A DNA stretch of 64,000 bases, taken from positions 62,001 to 126,000 of the forward strand of contig NZ_NPIH01000276.1 of the NCBI RefSeq assembly GCF_012275575.1, in the 5' to 3' direction. The stretch is from Paraburkholderia sp. SG-MS1. Lineage in GTDB: Bacteria; Pseudomonadota; Gammaproteobacteria; Burkholderiales; Burkholderiaceae. Below the pieces are notes generated by a model, which worked only from the letters and a program-made list of their open reading frames with translations, had not been told where the DNA came from and made no database searches. This document shows, one piece after another, positions 8,206-17,557 of this stretch (the stretch's first letter is position 1; every line of letters begins with the position of its first letter). Position numbers and translations under genes: made by a program.

Positions 8206-9426
8206 ATGGTTACGATGAGCCAATCTAACGATGTTAAAGGGATGCCCCTGAAGGGGGTGCGCGTCCTTGAGCTAGGTTCCTTGATAGCGGGGCCTTACGC
8301 AAGTGCGCTACTCGCCCAGTTCGGAGCCGAGGTTATCAAGGTGGAACCGCCGCAACATGGCGATCCTTTGCGAAAGTGGCGCAAGTTGCACGATGGTACG
8401 TCGCTTTGGTGGTACACACAAAGTCGCAACAAGAAGTCCCTCACTCTCGATCTAAAGAAGGAAGAAGCGCAAGAGATCGTGCGCCGGATCGCGCAGGATG
8501 TCGATATCGTGATCGAGAATTTTCGCCCCGGCACGCTTGAAAAGTGGGGCCTGGGCTGGGCACATCTCTCTGCGCTTAACCCGAAACTCGTGATGGTGCG
8601 AATTTCAGGATACGGACAGTCCGGGCCGTACAGCCAGCGCCCTGGATTTGCTGCCATCGCGGAGTGCATGGGGGGGCTGCGGCATGTGACAGGATTCCCG
8701 GATCGTCCGCCGGTGCGCGCGGGCGTCAGTCTCGGAGACACGCTCGCTTCCTTATATGGCGCAATCGGCGCACTGTTGGCGATGCATCACGTGAAGGTTA
8801 ATCACGACGTTGGGCAGTTCATCGACGTGGCGCTTTACGAGGCGGTTTTCGCTACGATGGAGAGCCTGATCCCTGAGTATGCCGCCTTCGGTCACGTGCG
8901 GGAGCGTACGGGCTCCGCTCTGCCGGGCATCTCGCCGTCTAACACCTACCGGTGCGCGGATGGACAATACGTCGTGATTGCTGGGAACGGCGATGCTATC
9001 TTCAAGCGTCTGATGAACGCGTTGGGACGGCAAGATCTGGCCGAAGATTCAGAGCTCGCTCGAAATGATGGGCGCGTGAAACACAATGACAAATTGGATT
9101 CAGCAATTTCGCAATGGACCATCGAGCGATCGCTCAATGAAGTCTTGTCGATACTGGAGACCGCAGATGTTCCCTGTGGCCGCGTCTACTCGGCTGCTGA
9201 CATTGCTGAAGACCCGCATTACGCCGCTCGAGAAATGATTCAGACTCATCAGTTGCCAGATGGTCAGCCAATCAAGCTACCAGGAATCGTGCCGAAGCTA
9301 AGCAGTACGCCCGGGCGTACTCAATGGATAGGCCCAGATCTTGGAGCTAACACCGACGAAATACTAACGTCGATCGGAATCGGTGCGGAAGAGATCAAGC
9401 GTCTACGAGCAAATGGTGTGGTCTAG
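8206..9426 (+). CDS. CaiB/BaiF-family CoA-transferase
   Basis: A 406-residue class III CoA-transferase that moves CoA from a donor thioester to a free carboxylate. The catalytic aspartate of the family is expected at D178 in GVSLGDTLASLYG. The N-terminal Rossmann part (LKGVRVLELGSLIAGPYASALLAQ) and the DLKKEEAQEIVRRI segment are typical. It begins a four-gene run with an HMG-CoA-lyase-like protein and LeuC/LeuD-like subunits, each a few bases apart. A class III CoA-transferase with an HMG-lyase-type partner resembles the succinyl-CoA:(R)-citramalate CoA-transferase / citramalyl-CoA lyase pair of Chloroflexus; citramalate as acceptor is therefore proposed. An alternative in-frame ATG lies at 8215. 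Confidence 0.87.
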   Translation: MVTMSQSNDVKGMPLKGVRVLELGSLIAGPYASALLAQFGAEVIKVEPPQHGDPLRKWRKLHDGTSLWWYTQSRNKKSLTLDLKKEEAQEIVRRIAQDVDIVIENFRPGTLEKWGLGWAHLSALNPKLVMVRISGYGQSGPYSQRPGFAAIAECMGGLRHVTGFPDRPPVRAGVSLGDTLASLYGAIGALLAMHHVKVNHDVGQFIDVALYEAVFATMESLIPEYAAFGHVRERTGSALPGISPSNTYRCADGQYVVIAGNGDAIFKRLMNALGRQDLAEDSELARNDGRVKHNDKLDSAISQWTIERSLNEVLSILETADVPCGRVYSAADIAEDPHYAAREMIQTHQLPDGQPIKLPGIVPKLSSTPGRTQWIGPDLGANTDEILTSIGIGAEEIKRLRANGVV

Positions 9427-9439
9427 GGAAATGGCGGCC

Positions 9440-10432
9440 ATGACAATCGCAAACGGGCGACGCGTGTACATTCAAGAGGTGTCGGTTCGAGATGGGTTCC
9501 AAATCGAGCCGACATTCATTCCCACCACAGACAAGGTGTCGCTGATCAATTCACTCAGTCGATCCGGTCTTACCAAGATCGAGGTAACGTCGTTCACCTC
9601 TCCCAAGGCCATTCCGGCATTGGCCGACGCAGAAGCCGTCATGCAGCAAATCGAACGCGTGCCGGGGGTCGAATACGCCGCTCTAGTGCCCAACGTCCGC
9701 GGCGCCGAGCGTGCACTAAGCTGTGATGTGGACGAGCTGAACTTGGTGATGTCGGCGAGTGCAACTCACAATCTGGCTAATCTGCGCCTCCAGCCCGAAC
9801 AGTCGCTGGCACAGTTTGCGGAGATAGTGCGGCTTACCCAAGGCCGTGCTCACATCAATGCATCGCTGTCCACGGCCTTCGGTTGCCCCTTTGAAGGCGA
9901 TTTGCCTGACGATGTGGTGTTGGATCTCGTAGATCGTGTTGTAGATATGGGGATCGACCGGATAACCCTGTGCGACACGACAGGCATGGCTCATCCAGTA
10001 CAAGTATCCCGCCTATGTGGTGCAGTGCGTCAGCGATGGCCAGCCCTCGGATTGACAGCTCACTTTCACAACACACGAGCTATGGGACTGCCCAACGTTC
10101 TAGCTGCGCTTGAGGTTGGAATCGTGCGGTTTGACTCCGCTCTGGGTGGATTGGGTGGCTGCCCGTTCGCGCCAGGCGCCAGCGGCAATGTTTGTACAGA
10201 AGATCTGGTGCACATGCTTCAATCTATGGGCTATGACACACGCGTCGATCTCACGGCATTGTTATCGTTGGCGAACGGGTTGGCACAACTAGTGGGACAT
10301 GAAGTGCCCGGCCAAGTCATGAAAGCAGGCCCTTCGACACGTCGTTACGAGGTGCCCCCCGGTGTGATGAACCGTGAGCCGCAGTTGCGCTTTGGGGGGA
10401 CAGCCTCCGCGCGACCGACCCTGCTTGTATAG
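9440..10432 (+). CDS. HMG-CoA lyase-family enzyme, possible citramalyl-CoA lyase
   Basis: A 330-residue TIM-barrel lyase of the HMG-CoA lyase branch. Visible signatures are EVSVRDGFQ near residue 13 (family EVxxRDGxQ), LCDTTGMAHP, the metal-site HFHNTRAMG, and GLGGCPFAPGASGN with the conserved cysteine and GN. These enzymes split a 3-hydroxy-3-methylacyl-CoA into acetyl-CoA and a keto acid. The ATG at 9440 has AGGGA at a good distance; ATG at 9431 is also possible. The LeuCD-like and CoA-transferase neighbours favour a citramalyl-CoA type substrate, giving acetyl-CoA and pyruvate, over leucine-derived HMG-CoA. Confidence 0.85.
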   Translation: MTIANGRRVYIQEVSVRDGFQIEPTFIPTTDKVSLINSLSRSGLTKIEVTSFTSPKAIPALADAEAVMQQIERVPGVEYAALVPNVRGAERALSCDVDELNLVMSASATHNLANLRLQPEQSLAQFAEIVRLTQGRAHINASLSTAFGCPFEGDLPDDVVLDLVDRVVDMGIDRITLCDTTGMAHPVQVSRLCGAVRQRWPALGLTAHFHNTRAMGLPNVLAALEVGIVRFDSALGGLGGCPFAPGASGNVCTEDLVHMLQSMGYDTRVDLTALLSLANGLAQLVGHEVPGQVMKAGPSTRRYEVPPGVMNREPQLRFGGTASARPTLLV

Positions 10433-10448
10433 CCCCGGAGGCCCAAAC

Positions 10449-11858
10449 ATGACTCCACTGACACTCGTCGAAAAACTTTGGCGCAGTCACCTCGTGCAGC
10501 AGACGTCAGACGGCCAATCTCTGATTTATGTCGACAGACATCTCGTCTACGAGGTCACAAGCCCACAGGCATTTGAAGGACTGCGTCTATTCGATCGAAA
10601 GCCGTGGCGATCAGAGACGGTTCTGGCGACCGCAGATCACAATGTACCGACGACATCTCGTGATAGAGGGGTGACCGATCCTCTTTCCCGAGAGCAAATT
10701 GACCAACTGGGACGCAATTGCGAGGATTTTGAGATTCTTCAGTTCAAGTTGAATGATCGCCGTCAAGGCATCATTCACGTGATCGGCCCTGAGCAAGGCG
10801 CAACGCTACCAGGTATGACTGTGGTGGCGGGAGACTCTCATACCAGCACTCATGGCGCATTTGGCGCTTTGGCTTTCGGTGTGGGCACCTCCGAAGTCGA
10901 GCATGTTCTTGCCACGCAATGCCTGTCGATGCATCGGATGAAGTCGATGTTGATCCGCGTAGACGGGCAGTTGCACCCTAGCGTGACGGCCAAGGACTTG
11001 ATCTTGCATATTATCGGTTCTCTGGGGACAGCAGGTGCTACGGGCTACGCCATCGAATTCGCAGGCACAACCATTCAGGCCTTGTCCATGGAGGGCCGCA
11101 TGACTCTTTGCAACATGGCCATCGAGGCCGGCGGAAGAGTCGGTTTGATAGGAGTGGACCAGACTACCATCGACTACCTGGAGGGCAGGCCGTTTGTTCC
11201 TTCCGGTGCCCAATGGGACGATGCGGTGGCCTACTGGAGAACGCTGGTCAGTGACAGCGGTGCCGTCTTTGACTGTCAATTGCAGTTTGACGCCAGCTTG
11301 ATTCGGCCGATGGTCACGTGGGGAACCTCACCTGAGATGGTGGCACCCGTTAGCGCCTCAGTTCCGGATCCCGCTCGTGAAGAGGCTCCCGTACGCCGGC
11401 GCGCCATGGAGCAGGCGCTCGCATACATGGGGCTAGTTCCTGGCACCCCACTCGTCAGTCTGCGCCCGGACAAGGTGTTTATTGGTTCCTGCACTAATTC
11501 TCGAATTGAGGACTTACGTTCCGCAGCTGCCCAGCTGAAAGGACGGCGGATTGCTCCGAACATCAAGCTTGCGCTTGCAGTCCCAGGTTCCGGACTGGTC
11601 AAGGCTCAGGCAGAGGAAGAAGGGTTGCATCAAATCTTCATCGATGCGGGATTTGAATGGCGTGAGGCTGGGTGTTCCATGTGTCTCGGCATGAATGGCG
11701 ACAGGCTTGGCCCTGGTGAGCGATGTGCATCTACCTCCAACCGTAATTTCGAAGGGCGGCAGGGAGCTGGGGGACGCAGCCATCTTATGAGTCCTGCCAT
11801 GGCAGCAGCGGCAGCAGTTGCCGGTCACTTCGTGGACCTGACGGAAGGGGCGTTTTGA
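10449..11858 (+). CDS. LeuC-like large subunit of an aconitase-family hydro-lyase
   Basis: A 469-residue homologue of the 3-isopropylmalate dehydratase large subunit. Its three [4Fe-4S] cysteines are C348 (GSCTNSRIED), C409 and C412 (CSMCLG), matching LeuC spacing. The substrate/dehydration motif GDSHTSTHGAFG is present. The start follows GGAGG. The small subunit begins on the final base of the stop codon. Leucine biosynthesis cannot be excluded, but the operon with a CoA-transferase and lyase points to a catabolic hydro-lyase such as citraconate hydratase or dimethylmaleate hydratase. A separate housekeeping leuCD would be expected elsewhere in the genome. Confidence 0.88.
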   Translation: MTPLTLVEKLWRSHLVQQTSDGQSLIYVDRHLVYEVTSPQAFEGLRLFDRKPWRSETVLATADHNVPTTSRDRGVTDPLSREQIDQLGRNCEDFEILQFKLNDRRQGIIHVIGPEQGATLPGMTVVAGDSHTSTHGAFGALAFGVGTSEVEHVLATQCLSMHRMKSMLIRVDGQLHPSVTAKDLILHIIGSLGTAGATGYAIEFAGTTIQALSMEGRMTLCNMAIEAGGRVGLIGVDQTTIDYLEGRPFVPSGAQWDDAVAYWRTLVSDSGAVFDCQLQFDASLIRPMVTWGTSPEMVAPVSASVPDPAREEAPVRRRAMEQALAYMGLVPGTPLVSLRPDKVFIGSCTNSRIEDLRSAAAQLKGRRIAPNIKLALAVPGSGLVKAQAEEEGLHQIFIDAGFEWREAGCSMCLGMNGDRLGPGERCASTSNRNFEGRQGAGGRSHLMSPAMAAAAAVAGHFVDLTEGAF

Positions 11859-12514
11859 TGGAAAAGTTCACTGCCATCCATGGTTTGGTCGTTCCTATAG
11901 ATCGCGCCAACGTCGATACTGACGCCATTATTCCGAAGCAGTTCATGAAGTCGATTCGTCGAACAGGGTTCGGTCCAAACCTATTCGACGAGTGGCGCTA
12001 TCGGGATCGTGGAGAACCCGGTCAAGACGTTACGGGACGACCAAAGAACGCTGACTTCGCGCTCAATGAGCCTCGCTACCAAGGGGCCAACGTCTTGCTA
12101 ACGCGCGAGAACTTCGGCTGCGGTTCCAGTCGGGAGCACGCTGCATGGGCTCTCCGCGATTGGGGTATCCGAGCCCTCATAGCGCCCAGCTTTGCGGATA
12201 TTTTCATGGGCAACTGCTATAAAAATGGCATGTTGCCGATTACGCTAGATGCTACGCTGGTCGACAGGCTGTTCGCTGCTGTATCAGTTAGGCCAGGATA
12301 CGCGATCGATATCGACTTACTTTCGCAATCGTTAGCGTGTCCCGACGGCCAGATCATCCACTTTGAGCTGGACCCCTACAGGAAGCAGTGTCTTCTAGAC
12401 GGCGCCGACGACATAGCCTTGACCTTGCGAAATGCTGAAGCAATACGCGATTATGAGGAACACCGCCGCAAAATCGAACCTTGGATTTTTGAACGGCCAC
12501 CTACTTGGCGATAG
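11858..12514 (+). CDS. LeuD-like small subunit of an aconitase-family hydro-lyase
   Basis: A 218-residue swivel-domain subunit of the LeuD type. It carries the N-terminal DRANVDTDAIIPKQFMKSI segment, the substrate-loop region LTRENFGCGSSREHAAWAL and FADIFMGNCYKNGMLPI, as in LeuD. Its ATG shares one base with the stop of the large subunit (TGATG), so translation is coupled. Together the two form a heterodimeric hydro-lyase interconverting a 2-methyl/alkyl malate and its dehydrated product. Full length is kept and no defects are seen. Confidence 0.88.
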   Translation: MEKFTAIHGLVVPIDRANVDTDAIIPKQFMKSIRRTGFGPNLFDEWRYRDRGEPGQDVTGRPKNADFALNEPRYQGANVLLTRENFGCGSSREHAAWALRDWGIRALIAPSFADIFMGNCYKNGMLPITLDATLVDRLFAAVSVRPGYAIDIDLLSQSLACPDGQIIHFELDPYRKQCLLDGADDIALTLRNAEAIRDYEEHRRKIEPWIFERPPTWR

Positions 12515-13357
12515 ATCTTATCAACGGAGTAAAAAACCGAAATCAGAGCTGGATACTGCGCCAGATACCTTGATGACATCTTCGAGCCACGCCTGCGCGG
12601 CCGGCGCCTGAAGATCGTGGACGGTCGAGCGAGCGCCCATTTGCGCCCCACCGGGGATGAGTGGCGACGAGTTTCGTGCTGATAGAACAAATGCACCGCC
12701 GTGTCGGTCGCCTTTGCCCTCAGCTTCTTGCCAGTCAGGGAACTGTCCCGAGTAGCGTGCCTTGTTGATACCGGATGTAAGCGTCACGTTGACTGAGGAC
12801 CACGCTACGAGCAACGGAAGACATCGGGGAGCGCGGTTGGCAGCGGCTTCTAGCCAGCAAAACGCGCCAGTGGCTGTTCGCGTTTGGTGCGTGTTCTTTT
12901 TCATGCCCCATCTTAACCGGCACCCGGCTCAACTTGACATTGCCTCATCGGCCTTCGCCACCGTCGGGTTGGCCAATACGCCGCACACGCGTATAGCAAT
13001 CAGTCTTTTCATGAGTTTTCCTGTCAGGTAGCGAGAAGGCGCAGCGCAGCCAGGGCACCGAAGGTGAGCGCCAACGAGCCAAACATCGCGCAAACGGTCC
13101 ATATGGCCCCCTGTGGCTGAATTTTCGGTCGGCGTAAACACCGTACGTCGCGGTATGGTGTGCCACTGTCTTCTTAGCTCTCCCTATCCGAACGCTCTCA
13201 TTTCGGCGGACATATAAGTGGCGTCTATGGTTCGTCTGTTTGCCCACCAGGCGGCTTGGATCGAAGCTCCCGCTGGTTCAGCGCAAGAAGTCCATGTGTA
13301 GACGGAAGCCGCTTAGCCGAGGATTTCGTGTGCAGCGACCTGGTCGAAGACCACCCG
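12515..13357. other. 840-base stretch without an intact gene; possible transporter tail relic
   Basis: No complete gene is evident. On the minus strand near 13024-13135 there is a frame ending at a stop that reads as a hydrophobic helix (VCAMFGSLALTFGALAALRLL), like the last membrane segment of a permease, but the upstream part is missing. A minus-strand frame at 12521-12904 has unfamiliar composition and no family match. Confidence 0.4.
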
Positions 13358-14713
13358 TCAGCTTGTCGGAGGTGCTTTGACAGGATCGATCCTTACGACT
13401 GCCGGCCCTCTAGTCGCGTGCGGGTCGCTGAAGCGGTCGCTAAGCAGCGCGATAAAGCCGGAGAGTAGGAAGATAGCGGCGGTCACGAACCAGCAGAGGC
13501 GGTAGCTCCCAGTTGCATCAATAATCCAGCCGGTCGCGATCGGACCAGAAAAGCCCCCGACCAGACCAACGGAGTTGACCAGCGCTATGCCGGCCGCCGC
13601 CGCGGCCCCATTGAAGAATCTGGGAAGAAGATTGAAATAAAGCGGCATGGCCGACATGAAGCCGGTCGCGATGAAGCACATGCCTACCATGGTCGTAAGG
13701 GGGCCTTGCGCGAACGCCGAGATCAGACTTCCGGCACTTCCGATAGCAGCGGCCAGCATAATGAACAGTCCGGTTTTTTGGAATTTGTCGGCGAAATGAG
13801 CTATCGCCAGCATAGAGACGAGGGATACGACGAAGGGGGTTGCGTTGAGGGCGATCACGGTGCCGGGAGCAAATCCTATTCCGAATGAGGATTGAAATGC
13901 CTTGACCAGGGACGGCAGGAAAAACGTGAGTGCGTACGCGCTGTACGCGAGGCCGAAGTAGCCGAGGCCCAGTACCCAAGCTCGATAATCCTTTAACGCA
14001 TCGGTGAACCGATGGCCACTGGACCGGTGGCCTTGCCGCTCCACATCGCTCTCTTCAATCAAGTGTTTCTTCTCATCCGAAGTTAGCCAGCGGGCGTCAC
14101 GTGGATGATCGGGTAGTCGTTTAAGAACGAGGATTGCGCACACAACGGCGAGCATGCCCGTAACGAAAAACAACACACGCCACCCCGCAAGAGAACCGGT
14201 TCCCGTTGAGACCAGGATCTGAGCCACCGGGGCTCCCAGTATGCTCGCAATCGGTGTAGACGCGAGGAATAGCGTGATAGCTGCACCGCGGTTCCTTGCG
14301 GGCACCCATAGCGCAAGATAGGCGATAATCGCCGGAGCGAATCCGGCTTCCGCCACGCCAAGCAGAAAACGCAACCCGATGAGGGTATCGGCGTTTGGCG
14401 CGAACGCCATCAGCGCTTGGACGACTCCCCACGTCGCCATGATTCGCGCGATCCAACGACGGGCGCCAAACTTGAGCAGCATGGCCTGGCTCGGGATCTC
14501 AAAGAGAATATAGCCGAGGAAGAAGATTCCTGCCGCGGTTCCGAACAGCTTAGCGGACAGGCCGAGGTCCGCGCTCATCCCATTCGGCCCCGCATACGAG
14601 ATGCTGATTCGATCAAGGTAGGCGACAAACATCAAGGCCATAAGGAAAGGAATAAGACGGCGGAACACCTTATCCTTTGATCTCTCCGAAACCTTCTGCT
14701 GGTAATCGCTCAT
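13358..14713 (-). CDS. MFS transporter, anion:cation symporter (phthalate/tartrate permease) type
   Basis: A 451-residue twelve-helix major facilitator of the ACS family, related to phthalate, tartrate and glucarate permeases. The start region has the family pattern FRRLIPFLMALMFVAYLDR, and GMSADLGLSAKLFGTAAGIF follows helix 1. Motif ARRWIARIMATWG lies after helix 2. The start has AGGAGGAG in front of ATG at 14713. It is on the opposite strand to the CoA-transferase operon and about 840 bases away, separated by a decayed region. It probably imports an organic acid anion with a proton for one of the adjacent catabolic units. Confidence 0.9.
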   Translation of the reverse strand: MSDYQQKVSERSKDKVFRRLIPFLMALMFVAYLDRISISYAGPNGMSADLGLSAKLFGTAAGIFFLGYILFEIPSQAMLLKFGARRWIARIMATWGVVQALMAFAPNADTLIGLRFLLGVAEAGFAPAIIAYLALWVPARNRGAAITLFLASTPIASILGAPVAQILVSTGTGSLAGWRVLFFVTGMLAVVCAILVLKRLPDHPRDARWLTSDEKKHLIEESDVERQGHRSSGHRFTDALKDYRAWVLGLGYFGLAYSAYALTFFLPSLVKAFQSSFGIGFAPGTVIALNATPFVVSLVSMLAIAHFADKFQKTGLFIMLAAAIGSAGSLISAFAQGPLTTMVGMCFIATGFMSAMPLYFNLLPRFFNGAAAAAGIALVNSVGLVGGFSGPIATGWIIDATGSYRLCWFVTAAIFLLSGFIALLSDRFSDPHATRGPAVVRIDPVKAPPTS

Positions 14714-14894
14714 GTTTCTCCTCCTTGATTCGCTATTGTTCTATCTCTGCGGATCGGGTGAGGAGTCGGCTCTGGGCCGCTCATCGTGCTCCGCATCGGA
14801 CTCGGCTGGTCAGGCCCAGCGGTTTGAAAGTTTTCCTGAGGGTGCTGATCTGGCCTGCAGGAAACGCTCCTCCGCTTTCAGGCATTAGGTCACC

Positions 14895-14944
14895 TGATAC
14901 TCCGTTCGATTGATACTGCTTGCATCCGTCGATTTGTTGATACT
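14895..14944. repeat. Three TGATACT direct repeats upstream of the MFS gene
   Basis: TGATACT occurs at 14895-14901, 14911-14917 and 14938-14944, with two copies preceded by T. The copies lie about 180-230 bases upstream of the minus-strand MFS start. Same-orientation repeats of this kind can be regulator half-sites; spacing of 16 and 27 bases is irregular, so this is weak. Confidence 0.3.
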
Positions 14945-14987
14945 CTTGAGCACCTTAGCCTAGGCTACGAGTGGCGGTATCAAGGCC

Positions 14988-15491
14988 CTACTCGCCCGAG
15001 TAAGATCGGACGGAGAGTGACAGGTCAATGGCAAGCCAATCGGCTTTCGATAAATAGTCCATCGCCACCGGCAGTACATAGCTCTGTTCGACCTGGATGC
15101 GACCGTGGTGAATTTCTCGGCAGCTCTTTATTGCGGCATCGAAGCTCGAACCGTGCCGCATACCCGTCGACTCACAAACCTCGAGTGCGTCTATGAGCGC
15201 GCGCACCAACAATACGCCTTGGTTATGTTCACGCCGCAACCGGTCTAGCACCGGCTGCATCGCAGGACACCGGTGGGCGATCAATAAAGACACTATCCCG
15301 TTTCGGGTGGCATAGTGTTCGCGCCTCAGCATGTCTTTCAACTGCAGGAGACGCTCACGGAGCACCTGGAAATCGGGTCGTGCCTCCGGCGAACTGGCAT
15401 CCTCTGACGCCTGAGATAAAAGTTGCAGCGCCTTTTGGATCAACCGATGCTTTTGCTTGATATGCTTGACTGCACTCGGCTCGCTGGACAT
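14988..15491 (-). CDS. Hemerythrin-like (HHE) domain protein
   Basis: A 167-residue, mostly helical soluble protein. Histidines and glutamates recur at helix positions expected for a four-helix hemerythrin bundle (KQKHRLIQKAL near residue 13, LRREHYATRN near 57, LRREHNQGVLL near 85, REIHHGRIQVE near 125). The match to the HHE cation-binding family is by pattern only. Such proteins bind non-haem di-iron and serve in O2, NO or redox sensing. It stands between the MFS carrier and an SDR on the same strand, with gaps of over 100 bases, so operon membership is unclear. Confidence 0.6.
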   Translation of the reverse strand: MSSEPSAVKHIKQKHRLIQKALQLLSQASEDASSPEARPDFQVLRERLLQLKDMLRREHYATRNGIVSLLIAHRCPAMQPVLDRLRREHNQGVLLVRALIDALEVCESTGMRHGSSFDAAIKSCREIHHGRIQVEQSYVLPVAMDYLSKADWLAIDLSLSVRSYSGE

Positions 15492-15612
15492 GTCGAAAAA
15501 TTATTGCTGGAGCTCAAGACGATTCGAGCTGGAACGCACCCGACCTTTTCCCGCCCGCCCCGTTACACGATGACGGCAAAGATAACCATGACATCGAGCA
15601 CCTAGCGGTGAT

Positions 15613-16353
15613 TCACGCAATGCCGGCGGTCTCGCCGCCATCGCACAGGTATTCGCCGCCTGTGCAAAAGGAACTCTCATCAGAAGCGAGAAAAAGGGCT
15701 AAGTTTGCGATGTCCTGGGGTAGGCCGACACGCCCCATGGGCAACGCCTCCCCGCGAAGCTGCAGCTTCTCTGAACCGTAGGCCTCCCGTGTCATAGGCG
15801 TATCGATAACGCCCGGAATGATCGAATTGACCCGGATTTTATGGGGCGCGAACTCGAGCGCAGCAGACCGACTCAGGCCGCGCACGGCCCACTTGCTTGA
15901 CGCATAGGCTGACAGGCGTGCGCGCCCTGTCAGTGCAGCAATTGACGAAATATTGATGATCGATCCACCATGGGCCCTCAACGCGGGGAGCACCGTTCTC
16001 ATCCCTAGAAAGATCCCTCCGAGGTTGATACGCATGACACGATCAAAATCCGCCAAGCTCGTTTCTTCGATCGGTGAAAAATGACTGATCGCGGCGTTGT
16101 TCACTAGAACGTCGAGCCGGCCGAAGCGCCCCAGCGTCTTTTCAACTGCTGCTTTCCAACCCGCCTCATCGCCGACATCCAGCCGCACGTAATCGCAATT
16201 ACTGATCTGGCCGGCCACGACGCGAGCCTCGTCTTCACGCACATCAGCGATCATCACCCGAGCTCCGTGCTCCGAAAATAAGCGTGCTTCGGCTGCACCT
16301 TGCCCCTTGGCACCCCCGGTAATCAGCGCCACTTTACCGTCAAGATCAAACAT
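15613..16353 (-). CDS. Short-chain dehydrogenase/reductase (SDR)
   Basis: A 246-residue classical SDR that oxidises an alcohol or reduces a ketone with NAD(P). The cofactor motif TGGAKGQG is at residues 12-19, NNAA near residue 90, and the catalytic Ser and Tyr-x3-Lys are in NISSIAAL and YASSKWAVRG. The acidic residue at the end of beta-2 (MIADVREDE) suggests NAD rather than NADP. The C-terminal CTGGEYLCDGG is family-typical. A copy of the GTCCCC-N6-GGGGAC element lies about 215 bases upstream, so it may belong to the same regulated set as the P450 genes. Substrate unknown. Confidence 0.88.
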   Translation of the reverse strand: MFDLDGKVALITGGAKGQGAAEARLFSEHGARVMIADVREDEARVVAGQISNCDYVRLDVGDEAGWKAAVEKTLGRFGRLDVLVNNAAISHFSPIEETSLADFDRVMRINLGGIFLGMRTVLPALRAHGGSIINISSIAALTGRARLSAYASSKWAVRGLSRSAALEFAPHKIRVNSIIPGVIDTPMTREAYGSEKLQLRGEALPMGRVGLPQDIANLALFLASDESSFCTGGEYLCDGGETAGIA

Positions 16354-16810
16354 CTGTATTCCTAGGTCAGTTTAAGCTGCCCGGTTCAGTGATACCCGGG
16401 GCCTATTGATCCACGTTGCAGTTGAGCCATTGACCCCTGCTCGCGGTGTGTCGATCAGGCTGCTTTTGCGCGACACGGTGAAGCGCAGCCTATGGTTGTC
16501 TTGGGTGCCGCTACATCGATAGAGTGAGCGCCAAGAGGTAGCTGTATCGTACGAATTTGACGTTTGCGTCGCAGTCCCCTAGGCAGGGGACAGGTGACGC
16601 AGAACATGCAGCTTTCTCCATCAAAGCGTCAGTCCTGCAATAATGTGGAGATGGCATAGTCATTGATTAGACGCTCAGTACGACATGAGCGTCTCGATGT
16701 CCACTAATACTGTCCAGCGAATGAGGCTACCTTCAGACGCCTTTTTAATGGTTTTTTCGCAGCAAGTTGGTGGGGCGAAACAGAGGCGATGTCTTACGTG
16801 TTGCTTATGC
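16354..16810. other. Upstream region of the SDR gene; no gene seen
   Basis: About 450 bases without a credible gene. It contains the palindromic operator copy F at 16568-16593 and ends where the IS6-type relic begins. Confidence 0.45.
16568..16593 (-). promoter_or_regulatory. Shared GTCCCC-type operator, copy F
   Basis: GTCCCCTAGGCAGGGGAC is a perfect 7-bp inverted repeat around AGGC. Read towards the SDR gene it fits the common element TGTCCCC-N6-GGGG-AC-N-G. It is farther from its presumed target (about 215 bases) than other copies, so the controlled promoter is less certain. Confidence 0.6.
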
Positions 16811-16814
16811 AGCC

Positions 16815-17490
16815 AACGCTTAGAATTGCCGAGTTGCAGACCGCGCGTTGCTATGGCGGCACCTCATCCGCCCTTTTATGGTCATGTGCATGACTTCGAT
16901 GCCACCGAGCAATATGCGGTCGCAACGAAAATTCTTGAATCCCAGCGTGGGACGAATGCGACGCTTGATAGCCCGATGGTTCTGCTTGACGACGTTGGTC
17001 ATATACTTGGTCTGATGAATCTTGATTGACCTTTCTCGTCCGGCACTGATCGCATGCAGCGCGCGAGATTGGCGCCGTTTTTGCTGATCGTCACCGTCTC
17101 CGGGACGCCGTTTCGATCGATGGCCTTCTCGAAAAACGCCGGGCGGCCACCTCGTGCCGCTTGGCTCGCAACCGTATCGCCCACTTTGTCAACAGCCCGG
17201 TACAAGTTCTTCCATTAACCGTTGACCTTGGCGTAGGTTTCGTCCATTCGCCAGTTTCTAGCGACTGCGCGTTTGTGTCGCCGAAGCGTCTTTTCCAGCG
17301 CGGGCAGAAGTTTGATGGCGCGGCGATGCACGGTCGAATGATCGACCGAAACGTCCCACTCGGCCATCATCCTTCGGATGACGCAGGTTCAGCGGATCGG
17401 CCATGCGCCAGCGCACACAATTCATCATCACATCCAGTGGAGATGTGCAGCCGTTTGAGCACCTTGTCCATACCCGCATCAGACTCGTCA
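16815..17490 (-). pseudogene. Degenerate IS6-family transposase
   Basis: Minus-strand fragments in several frames match an IS6/IS26-type transposase in order: a CDDELCALAHGRSAEP start region, RMDETYxKVNG-like remnants, LYRAVDKVGDTV (17.2 kb), AIDRNGVPETVTISKNGAN, and the C-terminal NVVKQNHRAIKRRIRP with GGIEVMHMTIKG. Several frameshifts and a stop break it up, so it is inactive. No clear terminal inverted repeats were found. It lies between two SDR genes and marks past insertion activity in this accessory half. Confidence 0.75.
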
Positions 17491-17557
17491 TCGTCGATCA
17501 AGTTTTTCGTTTTCCCGGCGCTACGACAGCAGATCGTCTTAACGCGACAGAGCCATT

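Noticed and set aside
10449..12514. Housekeeping leuCD of leucine biosynthesis
   Set aside because: The neighbours are a CoA-transferase and an HMG-lyase-like enzyme and there is no leuB; a catabolic role fits better, though this is not proven.
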